64,000 bases of DNA from Pseudomonadota bacterium (GTDB taxonomy: Bacteria > Myxococcota_A > Polyangia > Polyangiales > Polyangiaceae): NCBI GenBank assembly GCA_023402175.1, contig JAEXCN010000077.1:1-64000 (forward strand), read 5' to 3'. Below, piece after piece: positions 8,685 through 17,447 of this stretch. Below the pieces are notes generated by a model. The model saw nothing but the letters and a program-made list of their open reading frames with translations. It was not told the origin of the DNA and did not search any database. The first letter of the stretch is position 1; the number at the start of each line of letters is the position of its first letter. The translations under genes were made by a program, and so were the position numbers.

Positions 8685-9070
8685 CCGAGAGCGAGACCAA
8701 GAAGAGCGCCTCCGAAGCACCCGCGACCCGTTCGAACGCGAGCACGTCGTGGGGCTTCCCTCGCTTCGCGAAAGACTTCCCGCACACGCCCGAGCTCGAC
8801 GCGCTCGTCGAAGCGTTCTCGCGTGGTGACTACGCGACCGTCCGCGCAGGCGCGCCGAAGCTCGCCGCATCGACCAGCGACGAAGCCGTGAAGCGCGCCG
8901 CCGAGCTGCTTCGCAAGCGGATCGAGCCCGATCCGATGTCGAAGACGTTGTTCCTCATCGCGGCCGCCCTCCTCGTCTTCCTGACGGCGTGGTGGGTTGC
9001 GCACGACGGTCCCGAAGCGCATGGCAACTCGTCGCCGAAGGTCACGCCGAAAGTCGAGCACATCGACTGA
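8681..9070 (+). CDS. Small tail-anchored-type membrane protein
   Basis: 129 residues starting with a GTG that overlaps the stop of the MBL hydrolase (GTGA), so the two are probably co-translated. Residues 1-85 are soluble and mainly helical, with a DALVEAFSRGDYATVRAGAPKL segment resembling a TPR half-repeat. One hydrophobic helix follows (about 88-105, KTLFLIAAALLVFLTAWW), with a short polar tail. No family recognised; the layout suggests a membrane-anchored helper. Confidence 0.6.
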   Translation: MTESETKKSASEAPATRSNASTSWGFPRFAKDFPHTPELDALVEAFSRGDYATVRAGAPKLAASTSDEAVKRAAELLRKRIEPDPMSKTLFLIAAALLVFLTAWWVAHDGPEAHGNSSPKVTPKVEHID

Positions 9071-9110
9071 GACTGCTCGCGACGAACACGCATGCCGGAC
9101 GGCGCAGCGT

Positions 9111-9116
9111 TATCCT
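9111..9116 (+). promoter_or_regulatory. -10-like hexamer, zinc-ribbon gene
   Basis: TATCCT ends 6 nt before the ATG at 9123, supporting this start over longer in-frame forms that begin inside the preceding gene. Confidence 0.4.
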
Positions 9117-9122
9117 CGTTCC

Positions 9123-9389
9123 ATGAGCTACTGCTCTCATTGCGGAGCCCCGGCGCCGATTGGCGCGCCCGCCTGTAGGTTCTGCGGCTTCGCGCTCGCG
9201 CCTGCCGCGTGGGGCCAGCCGCCCGCGCCGCCGGCAAACGATCCGTTCGTCGTCGAGATCGAACAGCTGCTCCGCCGCGGAAACAAGCTCGATGCGGTCA
9301 AGCGCTACCGCGAAAAGCACGACACCGGGCTCGTCGAAGCGAAAGATGCGATCGAGGCATGGGAAGCCCGCCTGCGCGGCCGGCGCTGA
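9123..9389 (+). CDS. Zinc ribbon plus ribosomal L7/L12 C-terminal-like domain
   Basis: 88 residues. Residues 4-21 form a four-Cys zinc ribbon (CSHC...CRFC). After a Pro/Ala linker, residues about 42-85 (IEQLLRRGNKLDAVKRYREK, then TGLVEAKDAIEAWE) match the helix-loop-helix of the ribosomal protein L7/L12 C-terminal domain, which has a similar KxxAVKxxREaTGLgLkEAKdlVE pattern. In the ribosome that domain recruits translation GTPases. This stand-alone version lacks the dimerisation domain, so its role is unknown. Confidence 0.7.
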   Translation: MSYCSHCGAPAPIGAPACRFCGFALAPAAWGQPPAPPANDPFVVEIEQLLRRGNKLDAVKRYREKHDTGLVEAKDAIEAWEARLRGRR

Positions 9390-9482
9390 GCGCTCATCGG
9401 CGGGTTCGTCGATCGCGGGCTTCGCGTCGCATCCCGTCACGATGACGTGAAGTGACGTCCTTCGGGTCCGAGGGGCCAGTGG

Positions 9483-9488
9483 TATACC
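9483..9488 (+). promoter_or_regulatory. -10-like hexamer, lipase-like gene
   Basis: TATACC ends 7 nt before the ATG at 9496; no Shine-Dalgarno is visible. Confidence 0.4.
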
Positions 9489-9495
9489 CACGCCG

Positions 9496-11565
9496 ATGTT
9501 CCGCGTTGGTCCCGCCCTCGCTCTCGCTTCGCTCGTCGCGCTCGTCTCGCTTCCGTCGTGCAGCAGCGACGACAAATCGTCCGGACCGTCAGGCCCCACT
9601 GAGGCGACCGCACGAGGAGCATCGTCGCTCTTCGTGGTCCCCGCGTCGCTCGACGAGCTGAAAGAGGAGCGATTCTTCGAACATCCGTTCCCGAGCGATC
9701 TCCGTCGGGAAGCGGACGGGACCGTTCGCTTCGTCGGCTGGCCGAACCCGCAGCTCAACGTCCTCATCGGCGAGTACATCAAGAGCACCGACCACCTGCT
9801 CGACGGCTTCTCTCCCACGACGCCCACGTATCTTCGGTTCGATGCCCCGATCGATCCGGCGTCGTTGCCGAACGATCCTCCCGCATCGATCGCGCCGACC
9901 TCCTCGGTCCAGCTCGTCGATGTCGATCCGGGCTCCCCGGAGAAGGGGCAGCGGAAGCTCCTGCAGCTCCACTGGCAGGAGACGGTGGCGGAGAGCTCGT
10001 ACTGGCAGCCGAACACGCTCGCCGTCATGCCGATGCTCGGGCGGCCCCTCCGTCCGAAGACGCGCTATGCGGTCGTCGTCACGAACGCGATCCGCGCGAA
10101 GAACGGCGGAAGCATCGGGCCGAGCGCCGACCTCGAGGAGGTGCTCGGAACGACACCTGCGAGCGCACGCACGCAGAAGACGAAAGACCTGTTCGCGCCC
10201 GCATTGGGCGAGCTCGCGAGCGCCGGGATCGCCGCGAAGGACATCGTCCACCTCACCGTCTTCACGACGAACGATCCGACCGCTGAGCTGTTCGCGATCG
10301 CGGACGACGTCAAAGCGAACGCCACGCCTCCGACGGCGACGGAGTGGACGGCGAAGGAGACGAACGCCGACTACGACGTCTACGAGGGCAAGTACGGTCC
10401 GTCGCCGAACTACCAGACCGGGACGACGCCCTACACGAAGCCTGCCGACGGCGGCGGGTTCGTGTTCGAGAACGGCAAGCCGAAGCTCCAGGGCACCTTC
10501 GATCTCCGCTTCGCGCTCGCCGTCCCGAACAAAGACAAGTGTCCCGTCCCCGCCGGCGGATATCCGATCGTGCTCTATGCGCACGGCACCGGCGGCGACT
10601 ATCGCTCGTTCCTCGGCGACGGCACGGGGCGCGCGCTCGCGCAGCAGTGCCTCGCGTCGATCGGTATCGATCAGATCTTCCACGGCACGCGTCCGGGCGC
10701 GCCTCCCGCGAACGATCCGCAGCGTGATTCGCGGATCCAGCTCCTCTTCTTCAACTTCGACAACCCGTTCGCGGCGCGGACGAACAATCGCCAGTCCGCG
10801 ATCGACGTCGTGCAGCAGGCACGCCTGTTCACGGAGACGAAGACGAAGGTGCCCGCGAACGTGTCGCGGACGAGCGCAGACATCGCGTTCGATCCGAGCC
10901 GCGTCCTCTTCTTCGGTCATTCGCAAGGAGGCCTCAACGGACCGCTGTTCCTCGCGGCGAGCGATTCCGCACGTGGCGGCGTCCTCTCGGGAGCGGGAAG
11001 CGTCCTCATCGTCGCGCTGCTCGAGAAGAAGAAGCCGGTCGACGTGTCCGCCGCCGTTCGCATCCTGCTCGGCCTGGCCGACGAGGAGCGCGCGAAGGAG
11101 CTGAACGTGTTCCACCCTGCGCTCGCGCTCGCGCAGTCGATCGTCGACGCGACCGATCCCATCCACTACGGCGCGTTCATCACGACGTCTCCGCGGCAAG
11201 GCTTCGCGCCGAAGAGCATCTACCAGACCGAAGGCATCGCCGCCGACGGGACGGGCGACACGTATGCACCGCCGCATGGCATCGAGGCGCTCGCCGTGTC
11301 GATGAGCCTGCCGCGCATCGCGCCCGGGGTTCGGCCGATCTCCGAGGCGCAGTGGGCGAACCTCGCCGACGTTTCGCTCACGGGCACCGGCATTCGCGGC
11401 AACCTCGGCGGCGGACGAGCGACCGGCGCGCTCGCGCAGTTCGCACCCAGCGCCGGAAGCGACGGACACTTCGTCGTGTTCGACGTGCCTGCCGCACGCT
11501 CGCAGGCGGCGACGTTCTGTCGTGACCTCGCAGACGATCCGATCGGCCGGCTCGCGACTCCCTGA
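9496..11565 (+). CDS. Secreted alpha/beta-hydrolase lipoprotein, lipase-like
   Basis: 689-residue predicted lipoprotein (signal ending LPSC). The N-terminal third (strands such as PTYLRFDAPIDPASLP, VQLVDVDPGS and TRYAVVVTNAIRAKNGG) resembles the Ig-like N-terminal part of bacterial virulence-factor-type lipases. The second half is an alpha/beta hydrolase: an oxyanion-like YAHGTGGDYR and the nucleophile elbow GHSQGG with Ser476. Likely a surface esterase or lipase. The catalytic Asp and His could not be placed with confidence. It converges on the GNAT gene. Confidence 0.8.
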   Translation: MFRVGPALALASLVALVSLPSCSSDDKSSGPSGPTEATARGASSLFVVPASLDELKEERFFEHPFPSDLRREADGTVRFVGWPNPQLNVLIGEYIKSTDHLLDGFSPTTPTYLRFDAPIDPASLPNDPPASIAPTSSVQLVDVDPGSPEKGQRKLLQLHWQETVAESSYWQPNTLAVMPMLGRPLRPKTRYAVVVTNAIRAKNGGSIGPSADLEEVLGTTPASARTQKTKDLFAPALGELASAGIAAKDIVHLTVFTTNDPTAELFAIADDVKANATPPTATEWTAKETNADYDVYEGKYGPSPNYQTGTTPYTKPADGGGFVFENGKPKLQGTFDLRFALAVPNKDKCPVPAGGYPIVLYAHGTGGDYRSFLGDGTGRALAQQCLASIGIDQIFHGTRPGAPPANDPQRDSRIQLLFFNFDNPFAARTNNRQSAIDVVQQARLFTETKTKVPANVSRTSADIAFDPSRVLFFGHSQGGLNGPLFLAASDSARGGVLSGAGSVLIVALLEKKKPVDVSAAVRILLGLADEERAKELNVFHPALALAQSIVDATDPIHYGAFITTSPRQGFAPKSIYQTEGIAADGTGDTYAPPHGIEALAVSMSLPRIAPGVRPISEAQWANLADVSLTGTGIRGNLGGGRATGALAQFAPSAGSDGHFVVFDVPAARSQAATFCRDLADDPIGRLATP

Positions 11566-11614
11566 CGACCGTCGCTCGTCTCGCGCTCCGGTGCGACGAC
11601 GGCGTTCCGGCGGC

Positions 11615-12331
11615 TCACGCTTGTGGAGGCTCGAACAGCATGAGCTCGTCGACACGCTCGAACCCGAGCTTCTCCGCCAGACGCCACGACGCCGGGTTCT
11701 CCTCAACGGCGGCCCACACGGGCTCCTTCGCCAGCGTCTGCATGTGACGGATCATGTACGCCACGCAATGAGCCGCGTGGCCTCTCCGTCGATGCTCTTC
11801 GAGGGTGTCGATCGAGATGTCCCAGAGTGATTCGGTGCTCGACCCGGCGTAACAGAACGACACGGGGTGGCCGTCGACGAAGGTCGCCGCGATGGGAGAC
11901 TTCTCGGCTCCGATCGCGATCTCTCGCCGGAGGTCCTCCGGGAGCGATTCTTCGCGCATGATCCGGATGTCGATGAAGCGAACGTCGGCGGCGGAAGGCG
12001 CGGGAAGGCGCTCGGGAAAACGCAGCACGTGCACGAACACGCGCGCGCTCCTCCACTCCGGAAGCGCGTCGGCGACGAGAGCCGCATGCTCCGGTGCAAC
12101 GATGAGGTTCGAGCCGTCGAAGAGCTCGCGCGCGGCGGTCTGAATCGCGCTCGCCGCGGGCGCGCCGATGACGACGAGGAAGCCGGTCGCCGGATCGCGA
12201 ACGACGAGCGAGAGCTCCGGCTCTCGAGCCAGACCGTAGATCTCACACGTGCCGGAGAGCAGGTAGTGGCGGGCCTCCACCCATCGAGGCACGTCCGGAA
12301 GACTGAGCGCGAGCTCTCGGACGGAAGGCAT
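11615..12331 (-). CDS. GNAT-family acetyltransferase
   Basis: 238 residues. The C-terminal half has the GNAT core: SFCYAGSSTESLWDISIDTL, the acetyl-CoA-binding loop EEHRRRGHAAH (R/Q-x-x-G-x-A type) and a final NPASWRLAEKLGFERVDE strand-helix. The N-terminal half has a second related fold (ELSLVVRDPATGFLVVIG). This fits the two-domain GNAT_acetyltr_2-type proteins. It should transfer acetyl from acetyl-CoA to an amine; substrate unknown. The frame is open further upstream, but ATG 12331 matches where the domain begins. Divergent from the kinase at 12623 over a shared 291-bp region. Confidence 0.8.
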   Translation of the reverse strand: MPSVRELALSLPDVPRWVEARHYLLSGTCEIYGLAREPELSLVVRDPATGFLVVIGAPAASAIQTAARELFDGSNLIVAPEHAALVADALPEWRSARVFVHVLRFPERLPAPSAADVRFIDIRIMREESLPEDLRREIAIGAEKSPIAATFVDGHPVSFCYAGSSTESLWDISIDTLEEHRRRGHAAHCVAYMIRHMQTLAKEPVWAAVEENPASWRLAEKLGFERVDELMLFEPPQA

Positions 12332-12622
12332 GCACGGGCCATGTTGCCGTCGCAGAGGCCCGAATGCACGCCGCGAGACGCCGCGAGACGCGGTCTCCAC
12401 GTTGCTCAGGCGCTCTGTCTGGCTCCGCTTCCGCTTGAAGACGTCGCTGATGGCGCGGACGCGCATGGACGAAGCCCGATCCAGGCTGCGCCCTCAGGTG
12501 CGGGTCGCGTCCATCGCGATCCGTCCGGAGACGGCGTAAACTTGTAGCCAGTCGGCCCGTGAACAGTGGGCTGATGTGGGATCGGACTTGGCGTGACGGT
12601 TGTAACAAGTCATCGTTCAGAC

Positions 12623-14143
12623 ATGGGTGCCATCGCGCGCGGTCAGCGCGTCGGCCGGTACGAGCTCGTTCAGATCCTCGGCGAAGGAGGAATGGGCACG
12701 GTCTGGCTTGCGCATCCCTACGACGCCCCCGATCAGCTGTTCGCTGTGAAGACCGTCTCCGCTCAGTACGCGTCCGATCCGCGCGTGTGCACGATGTTCG
12801 TGAAGGAGGCGAGCCTCGCCGCCGCGATCGATCACCCGAACGTGGTGCGGCTGTACGACGTCGGCCTCCACGAGGACGTTCCGTTCTTCGTCATGGAGTG
12901 GATCGACGGCTTCAAGCTCCGCAACGTCGCGCGCACGGTCGCGGACAGCGGTGAGCGCGTTCCGCCGTCCATCGCGCTCCGCATCGCGGCTGATCTCTGT
13001 GCCGGCCTACACGCGGCCCACGAGCTGTGCGGCGAGGACGGCCAGCACCTCGGGCTCGTCCACCGCGACGTCTCCCCGCACAACGTGCTCGTCACGCGCG
13101 AGGGCATCGCGAAGCTGATCGACTTCGGCGTGGCGAAGGCCCGCGATCTCGCGACCGGCAGTGACGCATCGGTCTGCGGCGGCCTCAAGGGTAAGGTCCG
13201 CTACATGGCGCCGGAGCAGGCGCTCGAGAAGGCGATCGATCGGCGAGCCGACCTCTTCAGCGTCGGCGCGATCGTCTACCAGCTCCTCACCGGGCGAGCG
13301 CCGTTCGAAGGACCGAACGAGCTCGCGATCATCAACGCGCTGCTGTCGACGAATCCCGTCTTCGTCCCGGAGGACCTGCCCGAGCCGGTGCAATGGATCC
13401 TGCGGCGCGCGCTCTCGCGCCGTCCGGAGAATCGGTTCAGCGACGCGCAGGAGATGCAGGAGGCGATCGAGCTCGCGCTCGTGGAGCTCGGTCAGGCCGA
13501 CAAACACGCCGACGTCGCGCAGTGCCTCGCATGGTTCGATCCGCGTGACGAGCACGAGGAGTTCACGTCTGCGCGACAGGTGCCCGCGCTGCCGGAGCCG
13601 ATCGAGGAGCCTGACGAGATCGGCACGCGCGTCCGGACGCCGGGCGCGTCGATTCCTTCGCCGCCGATCGCATTCGCGATGAGCGCGGCGGCGATCCCGG
13701 CGCGGCAGTCTTCCCTGCCGGACGACAACGACATCGCCGCGATGCGGAGCAAGCGCGTGCAGGAGGCGAACGCCGGCTCCTGGCGGTTCATCCTCGCCGC
13801 GGCGGGCTTCGTGGGCGTGCTCGGGATCGGCGCGGCGCTCCTCGTGAGGGAGTCGCCGGGCGAGCGGAAGACGAGCATCACGGAGACCATGGAGCTCGAC
13901 GACGCTCCGATCACCGCGTCGACGAGCAACGCTGCGCTCGTGCCGAACGGGGCGTCGACGCTGACACCGATCATCGACATGGGCGATCTCGAGGAGAGCA
14001 AGCCGGGGCGTCCGGGAAAGGCGCGGGCGAAGCGGCCGCCTCAAGCGGCCGCGCCGTCGACGCCGCGACCGCCCGCTCCGAACGCGCCTGCAGCGCCGGC
14101 GAAGACGGGGGATCTCGCGGGGCCGGTCAAGGTGTGGAAGTAG
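12623..14143 (+). CDS. Membrane-anchored Ser/Thr protein kinase
   Basis: 506 residues. An eukaryote-like kinase domain spans about 12-285: glycine loop GEGGMG (20-25), Lys43 in AVK, catalytic loop HRDVSPHN (147-154, Asp149), DFG (167-169) and APEQ. HRDVSPHN instead of HRDLKPxN is a frequent myxobacterial variant. A linker with DE-rich patches follows, then one transmembrane helix (about 390-410) and an extracytoplasmic Pro/Ala-rich tail. An in-frame GTG at 12593 would add 10 residues; neither start has a clear Shine-Dalgarno. No sensor domain recognised. Confidence 0.9.
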   Translation: MGAIARGQRVGRYELVQILGEGGMGTVWLAHPYDAPDQLFAVKTVSAQYASDPRVCTMFVKEASLAAAIDHPNVVRLYDVGLHEDVPFFVMEWIDGFKLRNVARTVADSGERVPPSIALRIAADLCAGLHAAHELCGEDGQHLGLVHRDVSPHNVLVTREGIAKLIDFGVAKARDLATGSDASVCGGLKGKVRYMAPEQALEKAIDRRADLFSVGAIVYQLLTGRAPFEGPNELAIINALLSTNPVFVPEDLPEPVQWILRRALSRRPENRFSDAQEMQEAIELALVELGQADKHADVAQCLAWFDPRDEHEEFTSARQVPALPEPIEEPDEIGTRVRTPGASIPSPPIAFAMSAAAIPARQSSLPDDNDIAAMRSKRVQEANAGSWRFILAAAGFVGVLGIGAALLVRESPGERKTSITETMELDDAPITASTSNAALVPNGASTLTPIIDMGDLEESKPGRPGKARAKRPPQAAAPSTPRPPAPNAPAAPAKTGDLAGPVKVWK

Positions 14144-14158
14144 CGCGCCGGGAGGCGT

Positions 14159-14210
14159 TCGATGCGCCGACGGCTTGTCCGGCGTTCCAAGGACGCTATC
14201 CGCCCTAAGT
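14159..14210 (+). repeat. Diverged 52-bp repeat, copy A
   Basis: By hand alignment about 38 of 52 positions match copy B at 14737-14787; both begin TCGATGCGCC and end near CCCTA(A)GT. It lies just after the kinase stop codon. Confidence 0.35.
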
Positions 14211-14688
14211 AGTCGTTCGCTGGTCGACGAGGTAGCCGCCGTCGTCGTCGAGCAACTCGCTTTCGAGCCCCCACACCACAGACGCGTGCGATTCGAGGAT
14301 CGCCTTCGGGAGGTGCGAGCAGCACCTCGGGCGATCGCCGCATCCCTTGAGCGGAGGCGCTGCAGCACGCAGCGGTGCATGACGGCGACTACGAGCCTCG
14401 ACGTTGGCGAGGTAACGTCGGTGGACGAGAAGAGGCCGAAGGGGAACGACTCGGTGAGAGGAACGACTCGGTCAGGACAGCTCGAGTCGTGTTCGTGTGA
14501 TGTGGAGGCGGGCTTCGCTCGGCGATCCTCCATCGCGCAAGCATCGACGATCTGTCCGTCTGGAGCAGCAGGATACCGGCATGATCATGAACCGCGCTCG
14601 CGGAGGAGTCGGTATTCTTCGCCTGCGCGGGCGCGCGTGAAGCATGGATGCGGTGGGCGGTCTTTCGCCCTCGCGGTCCGCCTCGAGA

Positions 14689-14755
14689 CGAGCGGCTGTC
14701 GCATCGATTGCACCTCGAGAGAAGCTCTCGAGGCAATCGATGCGCCAGCCGCTCG
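14689..14755. repeat. Long inverted repeat / hairpin
   Basis: Left arm 14689-14721 and right arm 14725-14755 are reverse complements over 31 bp with one mismatch and a 2-nt bulge (14712-14713), closed by a 3-nt loop (14722-14724). The outermost pair extends to 14688/14756. The stem is far longer than a typical terminator and is not flanked by a U tract or a gene end. Confidence 0.8.
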
Positions 14756-14787
14756 TTCGGTATTGCGAGGGCGATATCGGCCCTAGT
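14737..14787 (+). repeat. Diverged 52-bp repeat, copy B
   Basis: Counterpart of copy A; it begins inside the right arm of the long hairpin and extends about 30 nt beyond it, so the hairpin may be part of a small repeat element. Confidence 0.35.
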
Positions 14788-15205
14788 CGAGCTGATTTGG
14801 GTGCTCGTTCGGCTCGGACGCTCACGAACATCCGCGTCGCGGCGCTCTTTCGCTGCAGAGGGCGCGACCTCATCCGCGACTCGTGCCCGCCAATACTCAT
14901 GTCAGCCGTCCATCGTTCGGATGCGAACGCGAACACGAGCCTCGTCCCCCCCGGCCGCGGAGGTCCGGAGCCGCGACGACGCGGTCGCCCACCCACCGCG
15001 AGACGGCCTCGATCGCGGCCGTGGTCGCCGTCGTCGTTATCTATGAAGATCTGCTCGGGAAGGCCGGAGCTGGAGATCTCCCCGGGCCCAGCCGCTGCTC
15101 ACGAGGTCGGTAGCAGACTCGAGCCACGACCTCGAACGCATCTCATCTTCGGGGAACACGCCTTCAGGAAGGACGCAAGCTGCCGACCGCCCGGGCGACG
15201 CCGAC

Positions 15206-15223
15206 AAATGCGATTTCGCATTT
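15206..15223. other. Short palindrome in low-GC patch
   Basis: Perfect 8-bp arms AAATGCGA / TCGCATTT around a 2-nt centre, in an unusually AT-rich spot. Could be an operator or a leftover of a mobile element; nothing ties it to a specific gene. Confidence 0.35.
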
Positions 15224-15414
15224 TCCAATTGACGTTCTTTGGCCCACTCAACATCACCAAACCACAACTACGCTCGCCGAGCAGCGTTTGCTCGCGCAGA
15301 TTCGCACATTACGCCGCGAACGACCGTCAGAGACCTCGCGAGATGATCCGAGCGGTGGTCGGCTGTGCGCGGGGCCTCCACGTGAGCCGGAAAAGTCCAT
15401 GTTAGAAGGGCGGA

Positions 15415-16780
15415 ATGAACAACGTGGGGGATCTATCCGATGAAGAATTGCTCGCGCGGCTGCGTGAGCACGTCGGCAAGGGGCACGTCTGGCACGCGCA
15501 GCTGATTGCATATCTAGCCGAGGTCGAAGCTCGACGGCTCGATCGGCTGCATGCCTGTTCGTCGATCTGGGACTTCTGCATTCGCAAGCTCGGAATGAGC
15601 GAGAGCGAGGCGCATCGTCGGATCACGGCCGCTCGCATCGTTCGCCGTTTCCCGCACGTGCTCGGACATATCGAGCGCGGCGAAATCCACCTCTGCGGGC
15701 TCTATGCGCTTCGCAAGTTCGTGAAGAGCGAACGCTTCGAGGATTTGCTGCGCGAGGCGTGCGGCAAGACAACGCGCGAGGTCGAACTGATGGTCGCCTC
15801 GCGGTTCCCGAAGCCGGATGTGGCTCCGCGTGTCGAGCCAGTGGAGCCGCAGGCGCCGGTGCCAGTCGCGACTGCATCCACGGAGCAAGCGTGGTCGCTG
15901 TCGCTTTCTGACCCGTCCCTGACCGAATCGCGTCCGAAGGTCGAACCGCTTTCGTCGACGAGATACCGGATCGAATTGACTGTCTCGGCCGAGACCAGGG
16001 CGAAGCTCGAACGCATCAAGGACCTGATGCGCCATCGCAACCCGACCGGCGACCTCGAGACGATCTTCGATGCATCGCTCGGGCTGCTCCTCACGAAGTT
16101 GGAGAAGGAGCGGCTCGGAAAGACATCCCGCCCGCGAAGTGGAACGAGAACCGGGCCCGCGAAACGGGAAGCCATCCCACCCGCGACAGGGAATGAGCGG
16201 CGAGGTCTGTACCGAGAGTGTCCGGGCGGAATCCGATGCGCAGACGAAATCGACGAGTCCGTCCGACGACCACGGCCGCTTGGCGGCGAGCACCACTGCG
16301 CATGCCGAGGTGAGCGCTCGCCGTCGAGACCAGTCCGCGCACGACGCGAACGCGCAGGGGCGCGGCGAACCTGCGCGGTCCAGGAAGACGACGCGACCGG
16401 GATACATCTCGAGAGAGGTCCGCCGTGAGGTCTTCGCTCGTGACGGGGAGCAGTGCACCTACCGCGATGCGGACGGCCATCGCTGCCCTGCGCGCGGGTA
16501 CCTCGAGCTCGATCACATCCACGCGAGAGCGCTCGGCGGCGGCGACACCGCAGAGAACCTGAGAGTTCGCTGCCGAGCCCACAACGCCCTCTACGCCGAA
16601 CAGGTCTTCGGGCGTGCGCACGTCGAGCAGCGCGTCTACTTGCAACGCCGCAAGTGCACGCCGCCAGCACCGCCTGCGTTGGAGACCGCGGCGCGCGCGC
16701 TCAGGATCATGGGCTTCGCCGAGGCCGAAGTGCGTCGGGCCCTCCCGATCGTCGCGACGAAGGGCGCGTCTTACCCATGA
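15415..16780 (+). pseudogene. HNH endonuclease (DUF222-like), frameshifted
   Basis: Two overlapping frames together make one HNH protein of a type that is multicopy in myxobacteria. Frame 1 (15415-16428) encodes the helical N-terminal region (DEELLARLREHV, SIWDFCIRKLGMSESEAHRRI) and a second domain ending LEKERLGKTSRPRS. The HNH nuclease domain lies in frame 2 and ends at 16780: REVRREVFARDGEQC, then LELDHIHARALGGGD and NLRVRCRAHN. The shift falls within roughly 16120-16200. A sequencing error or programmed frameshifting is possible, but decay is the simplest reading. TAGAAGGG before the ATG may be a Shine-Dalgarno or a -10 element. Confidence 0.75.
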
Positions 16781-16813
16781 GCTTCATGGGTATCGACGGA
16801 CGCCTGGAACCTC

Positions 16814-16940
16814 AATCGAGGTCTGGCGCTCAGCGCCAATCAAGCTCTGGCGCTGACGTGCAAATCGAGGCTCTAGCGCGTCAGCGTCAATCGAAGCTCT
16901 GGCGCGTCGGCGCCAATCGAAGCTCTGGCGCGTCAGCCCG
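16814..16940. repeat. Five tandem repeats of about 26 bp
   Basis: Units start at 16814 (24 bp), 16838 (25), 16863 (26), 16889 (26) and 16915 (26), each built on AATCGAAGCTCTGGCGCGTCAG; the last three are most alike. The array fills the space between the HNH gene end and the convergent small ORF, whose stop codon lies in the last unit. No spacers, so not a CRISPR. Confidence 0.85.
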
Positions 16941-17271
16941 TCTTCGCCAGCACGCGACGGATGACGGTGGCCGAGAGGCGGTGGCGGCGTGACTCGGGCA
17001 CGACACCGAATCGGATCGACCACGCCTTGCGCCGGCTCTTTCGGCGCGACGGAACGACGACCGTCGACCGCCGGTCTTCCACCGTCCGCTCGCTCTCGAC
17101 CGGCGGAGGCGAGATCGGGGTCGCCGGGAGGCCGTTCATCGCAGCGACCCATGCGACGTAGGCCTCGAACGTGAGCCAGCCGCTCTGCGTGGCCACCGGG
17201 CGTTCCGTCGCCGGTTCGGAGTCGTCGGGCTCAACCTTTGTGACGGTCGGCCGTTCATTAATGGAAGACAT
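16933..17271 (-). CDS. Hypothetical small basic protein
   Basis: 112 residues with codon bias like its neighbours. An acidic N-terminus is followed by a hydrophobic/aromatic patch (GWLTFEAYVAWVAAMNGLP), a Pro-rich spacer and a strongly basic C-terminus (SRRKSRRKAW, RHRLSATVIRRVL). The end could bind nucleic acid, but no family is recognised. The stop codon overlaps the last 26-bp repeat. The upstream 176 bp are AT-rich by local standards and may hold its promoter. Confidence 0.45.
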   Translation of the reverse strand: MSSINERPTVTKVEPDDSEPATERPVATQSGWLTFEAYVAWVAAMNGLPATPISPPPVESERTVEDRRSTVVVPSRRKSRRKAWSIRFGVVPESRRHRLSATVIRRVLAKTG

Positions 17272-17447
17272 AGATAAGCCTCTGCCCCTTCAATCTCACC
17301 CTGCTGTCGTTTATTTCAAGAAAACGTCAGCAACAGCGAAACATTCGTGGGCAGATGTGCGCTCGCGCGCTCCGCGGCCGAGCTCGATGTCGAGCTCAGC
17401 CGGAAGGCGACCGGCGAGTTCCCTCGCGATGGCAAGGCGGACCCGGA

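Larger units (their letters stand above)
14144..15414. other. Gene-poor stretch, no credible coding region
   Basis: About 1.27 kb between the kinase and the HNH gene. Reading frames here are Arg/Ser-rich in all phases and match no family I recognise. It holds two diverged copies of a 52-bp repeat, one long imperfect hairpin and, near 15200-15300, a lower-GC patch with a short palindrome (15206-15223). It may be the remains of a decayed gene or insertion, but no transposase sequence is recognisable. Confidence 0.5.

Noticed and set aside
12332..12622. Small frames between the GNAT and kinase genes
   Set aside because: No plausible start or composition; the stretch is a divergent promoter region with a short GC-rich direct repeat.
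15037..15267. 76-codon minus-strand frame with somewhat protein-like composition
   Set aside because: No family, no clear start signal, and its surroundings look decayed; may be a gene remnant but cannot be supported.
14144..15414. Possible insertion sequence
   Set aside because: Inverted repeats exist, but no transposase frame or target duplication could be found.
16814..16940. CRISPR-like tandem repeat
   Set aside because: Units are contiguous with no spacers and no cas genes are present.
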